A stretch of 64,000 bases of DNA from Channallabes apus (lineage: Eukaryota; Chordata; Actinopteri; Siluriformes; Clariidae): positions 24,142,142 to 24,206,141 of the forward strand of contig CM060121.1 in NCBI GenBank assembly GCA_030522415.1, in the 5' to 3' direction. Below the pieces are notes generated by a model that was not told the origin of the DNA, ran no database searches, and worked only from the letters and a program-made list of their open reading frames with translations. Position numbers and translations under genes: made by a program. Of the stretch, positions 60,249-64,000 are shown one piece after another (position 1 is the stretch's first letter; the number at the start of each line of letters is the position of its first letter).

Positions 60249-60998
60249 TCACCCTCTTTGGGCCTCCTGAGACATGGACCGGCCGAGGGTTCTGGGAGCC
60301 TTGGCGAACTCCATCCGCATGGGTTTGACAGGTGGCAGGTCCCGTGTGATCTCCAGGACATCTCTCTTGGCTGGGCATGCTCCATTAGGTGCGCGGGCAC
60401 TGGGCAGGTCCTCCAGGTTGTGAGGAGCACCACGGCCCAACCTCACACCCAGCTCGACTGGCTTGAAAATGGGCAGAGGGAGAGTGTTTCTGTTGGGTAG
60501 CAGTCGGTGCTCACCGATGCCAGACTCCACAGTGCCGACACGCACGACACCTGAAGGACACTGCTGGGAGAGGGGACGGGCGCGCCAGTAACGGGAAAGT
60601 GTCTCTCGCCGGGAATCATCAGACATCCTCATGGACTGCCTGTACATAGAAATATTAAAAAAAGATGTTTCTTTAATATAAATGCTAATTATTTTACATA
60701 TGTTATTTAAGATTCTCAAATCAATAAAATTTTTAACCAGCTGAAACTTTCTGACATATCCCTGAATATATCTTAGTATGTGTCCCTTATAATGGCTCAA
60801 AGGTTTTCAAGATGTTTTATACAAAATTATAATAGAAAAATTTACTCACCGATCCTCATGCTGCGTTTTCATGTTGATGCTGTGCCAATCGGCGGTGTAG
60901 CTCTCTCTATGAGAATCGTTCTTTTCTCTGACGCTGCAGCTCAGCTCAGCTCCCACCACACATCCACCATGTTTTTCCAATACTGTACAGACCTGCAT
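60249..60998 (-). CDS. tcap: telethonin / titin-cap, two exons
   Basis: Exon 1 is 60998-60850 and exon 2 is 60639-60249. The donor is GTGAGT and the acceptor ATGTACAG, with a split Arg codon between them, giving 179 residues against 167 in human. Telethonin caps the N-terminal Ig domains Z1-Z2 of two titin molecules at the sarcomeric Z-disc. Recognisable family blocks are AELSC near residue 17, YTADWHSI (human EFWAEWK-type region), LPLPIFKPVELG in the middle, EITRDLPPVKP, and the C-terminus GRSMSQEAQRG. That C-terminus holds the serines known as kinase targets in mammals. Human TCAP is also a two-exon gene. No frameshift or stop is present, so the gene appears intact. The start is the first in-frame ATG after the TATA box. 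Confidence 0.93.
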
Positions 60999-61106
60999 CT
61001 TTGACAGTCTTGTATAGATATTAAAAATTGTATTTTACTTCTCTGGAAGCAGCTTCTATTCTGATGTCCTCCAAGTGTGTGCAGTTGTCAGGGTGAGGGG
61101 TGTACG

Positions 61107-61176
61107 CTTTTATACAGGCTCTGATGCTATTTCTACACTATGGCCTCACTCCACACTCTGTCTGTGCCGACAGCTG
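61107..61176 (-). promoter_or_regulatory. tcap core promoter: TATA box and E-box
   Basis: On the minus strand TATAAAAG lies at 61114-61107, about 110 bp before the tcap ATG. This predicts a start near 61080 and a 5' UTR of roughly 80 nt. The palindromic E-box CAGCTG (61171-61176) lies about 60 bp further upstream and is the type of site bound by myogenic bHLH factors, fitting a striated-muscle gene. The motifs are seen; their use is inferred. Confidence 0.6.
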
Positions 61177-61179
61177 ATA

Positions 61180-61900
61180 CTCTCTCGATCTTACTCACAC
61201 ACACAAACACACTGGATGCAGGGTTGGAATGAGCTTTAAAATCCCCTGATGCCAGTAAGTGGTCTTTTAAAATTCTCTTTAAAACATGCACGTGTGACTC
61301 GCTAATAAGCAGAAACACACGCAATACAACATCCGTATACAGTACATCTTTACAATCACCACTCTCATGAACATCATCATCAGTATGATGATAACCAGGA
61401 TACACTAATGTGGAAACTCAGATGAGTGGAAGTCATCATGGAAACTATTTCAGTCTCAGATGCTTTTGTCACGGACTTGGTTTTGTAGACTTCTGTCCAG
61501 TTGAAGTGAGGAGAACATGCATGATTCTAGTCCAAATGAAGGACGGATAGATCAACGTGAGAGCAAATTCTTGAACATGGATAACTTTCTAATAACTTTG
61601 CAGTAGCAATATTTAGAAGTTTAAGACCACTGATTAAAATGACATACATGATGACTATTAATGTTATAAATCTATCACAATTATTAAAATTAAAGGATTA
61701 ATAACACTTGCCATTAACACCCTTAATCTCCGAGGATCCTTTAGTAAGTCCAGATTTACTCTGAACAGTCATAACATTAGCAGCACTTACCAATGATTAT
61801 AAATTATATACCAATAAACTGGTGATAGTGGTGACCATGGGTGTGCAATGCTCATTTATAAGGTGAGCCTGTTCGGTCTGATCCCAATGAAAAGTTAATA
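61180..61900. other. upstream region of tcap
   Basis: CACGTG at 61291-61296 and several TAC[AT]GTA motifs are present. Nothing else is assignable. Confidence 0.45.
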
Positions 61901-61909
61901 GAGTTTGAA

Positions 61910-62210
61910 TCTATGATAAAAGTCAATTCTGGCCACGATAGAAAGGCACCAGAACACCCGTTACCCCACAACCCATCATGCAATGGGGCCCGGCATGCAA
62001 AGAACCCAAGGCTGCTGCCCTGGCCTCCAAGCTCCCCAGATCTCAATCTGATCAAGCACCCACGAGATGCACCAGACAAACAAGCCCAATCCATGCAGGA
62101 TCCTACAGTCCCCAAAGAGTTTGATTCCTGGCACAATGAGAACCTACATAATATCGGGCACTATGTTTTGTGTTGTAATTTTATACAGTACCTGATCTTT
62201 GTGTAATCAT
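61910..62210 (+). mobile_element. Tc1-derived remnant with SPDLN motif
   Basis: A short frame reads SPDLNLIKHPRDAPDKQ, a decayed form of the Tc1 motif around the catalytic Glu (SPDLNPIEHLWD). Upstream is the shared gatagaaaggcaccag block. The catalytic Glu is lost. Confidence 0.65.
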
Positions 62211-62439
62211 TCACGTAACTGCCTTAATTTTACTTTTTTTGAATTTACCGAATTAGAGAAATTAATGATGACTATGTGAATAATAAGCTGAAACTTTTGG
62301 AATAAACCAATTCAGGGAGTTCATTAAGACCTCAACGATGTCCCATTCTCAACTAGGCTTAACTAGTCTTCAATCTGGAATTAATTACCCTTCCCTGTTA
62401 TAGCAATATCCACTCTCGTTATTCTTTCCACTTGGTTTT

Positions 62440-62690
62440 GTAGTATGGCTGCATGCATTTGTGTTTATTTACCCACAAGAGCATTAGTGAGGTCAGGAAC
62501 TAGTATCCGGCAAGTGTGCCTGTCTGCACGCCCCTTGTCAGTTCATCCCAAAGTCCAGTTGAGGTCAGGGTTTTGTGGGGGCCACTCAAGTTCTTCCAAT
62601 TCCAGCCTTGTTAAACCATGTCTTTACTGACCTCGCTTTGTGGATAGGGGCACGGTCATACTGGAACAGCTTTGAGCCTCTTAATACCAA
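62440..62690 (-). mobile_element. Tc1-like transposase fragment
   Basis: The minus strand contains a decayed region equivalent to 18255-18690 (atggtttaacaaggctggaattgga and gacctcaactgga blocks). It includes multiple stops and no inverted ends. Confidence 0.55.
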
Positions 62691-62699
62691 TGGAGGAAC

Positions 62700-63835
62700 A
62701 TTTTAAAGCTACAGTATACAATGACATCATACGTATACAGTATATAAGTTTTTGTGGGTTTAACAGTCTATAACTTGCCTCATAGCATTAATAAAAGATT
62801 CATGTTAATGATATTTAAAAAATTTCTTAGCATGATCCGGACAGTAGTTCAACATTTAGCAAGCATTATTTTGTGTTTGTGTGAAGTGGCATGGGAAAGA
62901 CTTTAGGACTTTCAGCTTCTTAGTCAAAATGACTAGCTGTATATTGTTTTTTTATTCGATTTATGAGAAATGTGTTCATAGTAAGGGATACCAGGAACCA
63001 ACTTACATCATGGATGTTATACAACACTAAATGGATCTTTAAATAGACACAGAAGTCATTATACTATAAATAATTGCTCTTGTTAATACAGTACAAGGAA
63101 AAACAACTCACTTCTGGATTTGCTGTTACGAGAAAACCGATGCAAAAAAACCTCACACTTCAAATTTCTGAGGTTGTACTCATGCACATGTAAACTAAAA
63201 GTGAAATAGTCACAGTTTATGTATAGTGAAAGACTCAGTGCAAGTCAATGTGACATCCAAGCTCGCGTCATCCGTTTGACTTATTGGATTGCTGATAGAT
63301 GTTCTGAATGTCTAGCTACTCATGTTGCACACACCTTGTGATCATTTACTCCAGCTTGCTGCCTGATGTACGGGGCAAATACAGGAACTGATGTCACCAT
63401 CCGTCACTCTGACAGCGCAGCACACTGTATGGCCTGGAATCAGAAATCTGATAATTTGTTACGCAACCGGGAAATGCCCCCTGCTATGTCGGCTGAACAC
63501 TCATGAAATCACACTGTGTTTAATTCATGAATAAAATGAAAGCTAGTCAATTATTTATTGTATCTAATACACTCTGGCTCATATTTCTAGTATGAGAAAG
63601 GAACAAAGTACAAGACACGATTAAATACATATCCACTCTGAGTAACATACAGTACTTCTAAATTTAATCACATGACATGCATTCAAACTCCACAGCTAAG
63701 ACCATAGATATTGCACTTAATACATATAAATAGTATTATGAAAATATGGTCATTTTTGCTTATTTCCCCAAAATAGGTTTTGTACAAAAATGTAGAACAG
63801 TTTAAAATTAAGTACTGTGTCTATACTGTAGTTAT
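62700..63835. other. AT-rich intergenic sequence
   Basis: No gene or repeat family recognised. Five TAC[AT]GTA motifs lie between 62710 and 63833. Confidence 0.5.
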
Positions 63836-64000
63836 ACACTCACTGGCCAGTTTATTAGGCTAGTACTGGATTGGTGTCACTTTTTCCTTCAGAACTGCCT
63901 TTATTTTTTATGAAATAGAAACATTATTTAGAGCTTTTAACGCATCACACAGTTACTATACATCCATGATGTGAATCTCCTATTCCACCACAACCCAAAG
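63836..64000. mobile_element. DNA-transposon end, cut by window edge
   Basis: CACTCACTGGCCAGTTTATT resembles the conserved end of a common fish DNA transposon. The rest lies beyond the window. Confidence 0.4.

Overview
The window looks like an intron-rich, AT-rich nuclear segment from a teleost fish. It has spliced genes with GT/AG junctions and many Tc1/mariner copies and footprints. It also holds fish-type tRNA-derived SINEs, an RTE/Rex3-like LINE, a PIF/Harbinger element and a Ty3/gypsy element. The SINE family and the Tc1 density would fit an otophysan such as a catfish, but that lineage call is only an inference. There is no bacterial gene organisation, CRISPR array, rRNA or free-standing tRNA gene.

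Two host genes are supported. On the + strand, six phase-compatible exons (24632-46010) encode a 193-residue DUF4587 protein matching PRR29. Its introns are inflated by transposons: intron 2 holds an RTE-type LINE (27308-30120), and intron 4 holds a Harbinger element (33265-44409) that itself contains a nearly pristine LTR retrotransposon (33295-41156). On the - strand, two exons (60998-60850 and 60639-60249) encode telethonin/titin-cap (tcap), 179 residues, with a TATA box and an E-box upstream. The genes are convergent, about 14 kb apart. In human both orthologues lie on 17q, which supports naming the first gene prr29 rather than C21orf58.

Region by region: 1-24600 is intergenic, with two 1.6-kb Tc1 copies (6501-8498 and 13097-15195), each broken by another insertion. 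It also has a 1.1-kb hAT-like element (8602-9737), several deleted Tc1 derivatives and SINE copies. 24632-46010 is prr29 with its nested elements. 46011-60200 is the intergenic space between the two gene ends, with SINEs, microsatellites and a decayed class I endogenous retrovirus (about 55057-59633) inserted in the tail of a SINE. 60249-61176 is tcap with its promoter. The rest is Tc1 debris and AT-rich sequence.

The most notable signals are three. (1) The 7-mers TACTGTA and TACAGTA occur about 75 times, roughly five times the expectation; this is the canonical footprint left when Tc1-type elements excise, and none was seen inside the young LTR element or the LINE. (2) The gypsy element has a textbook -1 ribosomal frameshift module: G GGA AAC directly before the gag stop, then an 11-bp stem with a possible pseudoknot. 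(3) The SINE and the resident RTE LINE share a 3' tail, suggesting that LINE machinery mobilises the SINE.
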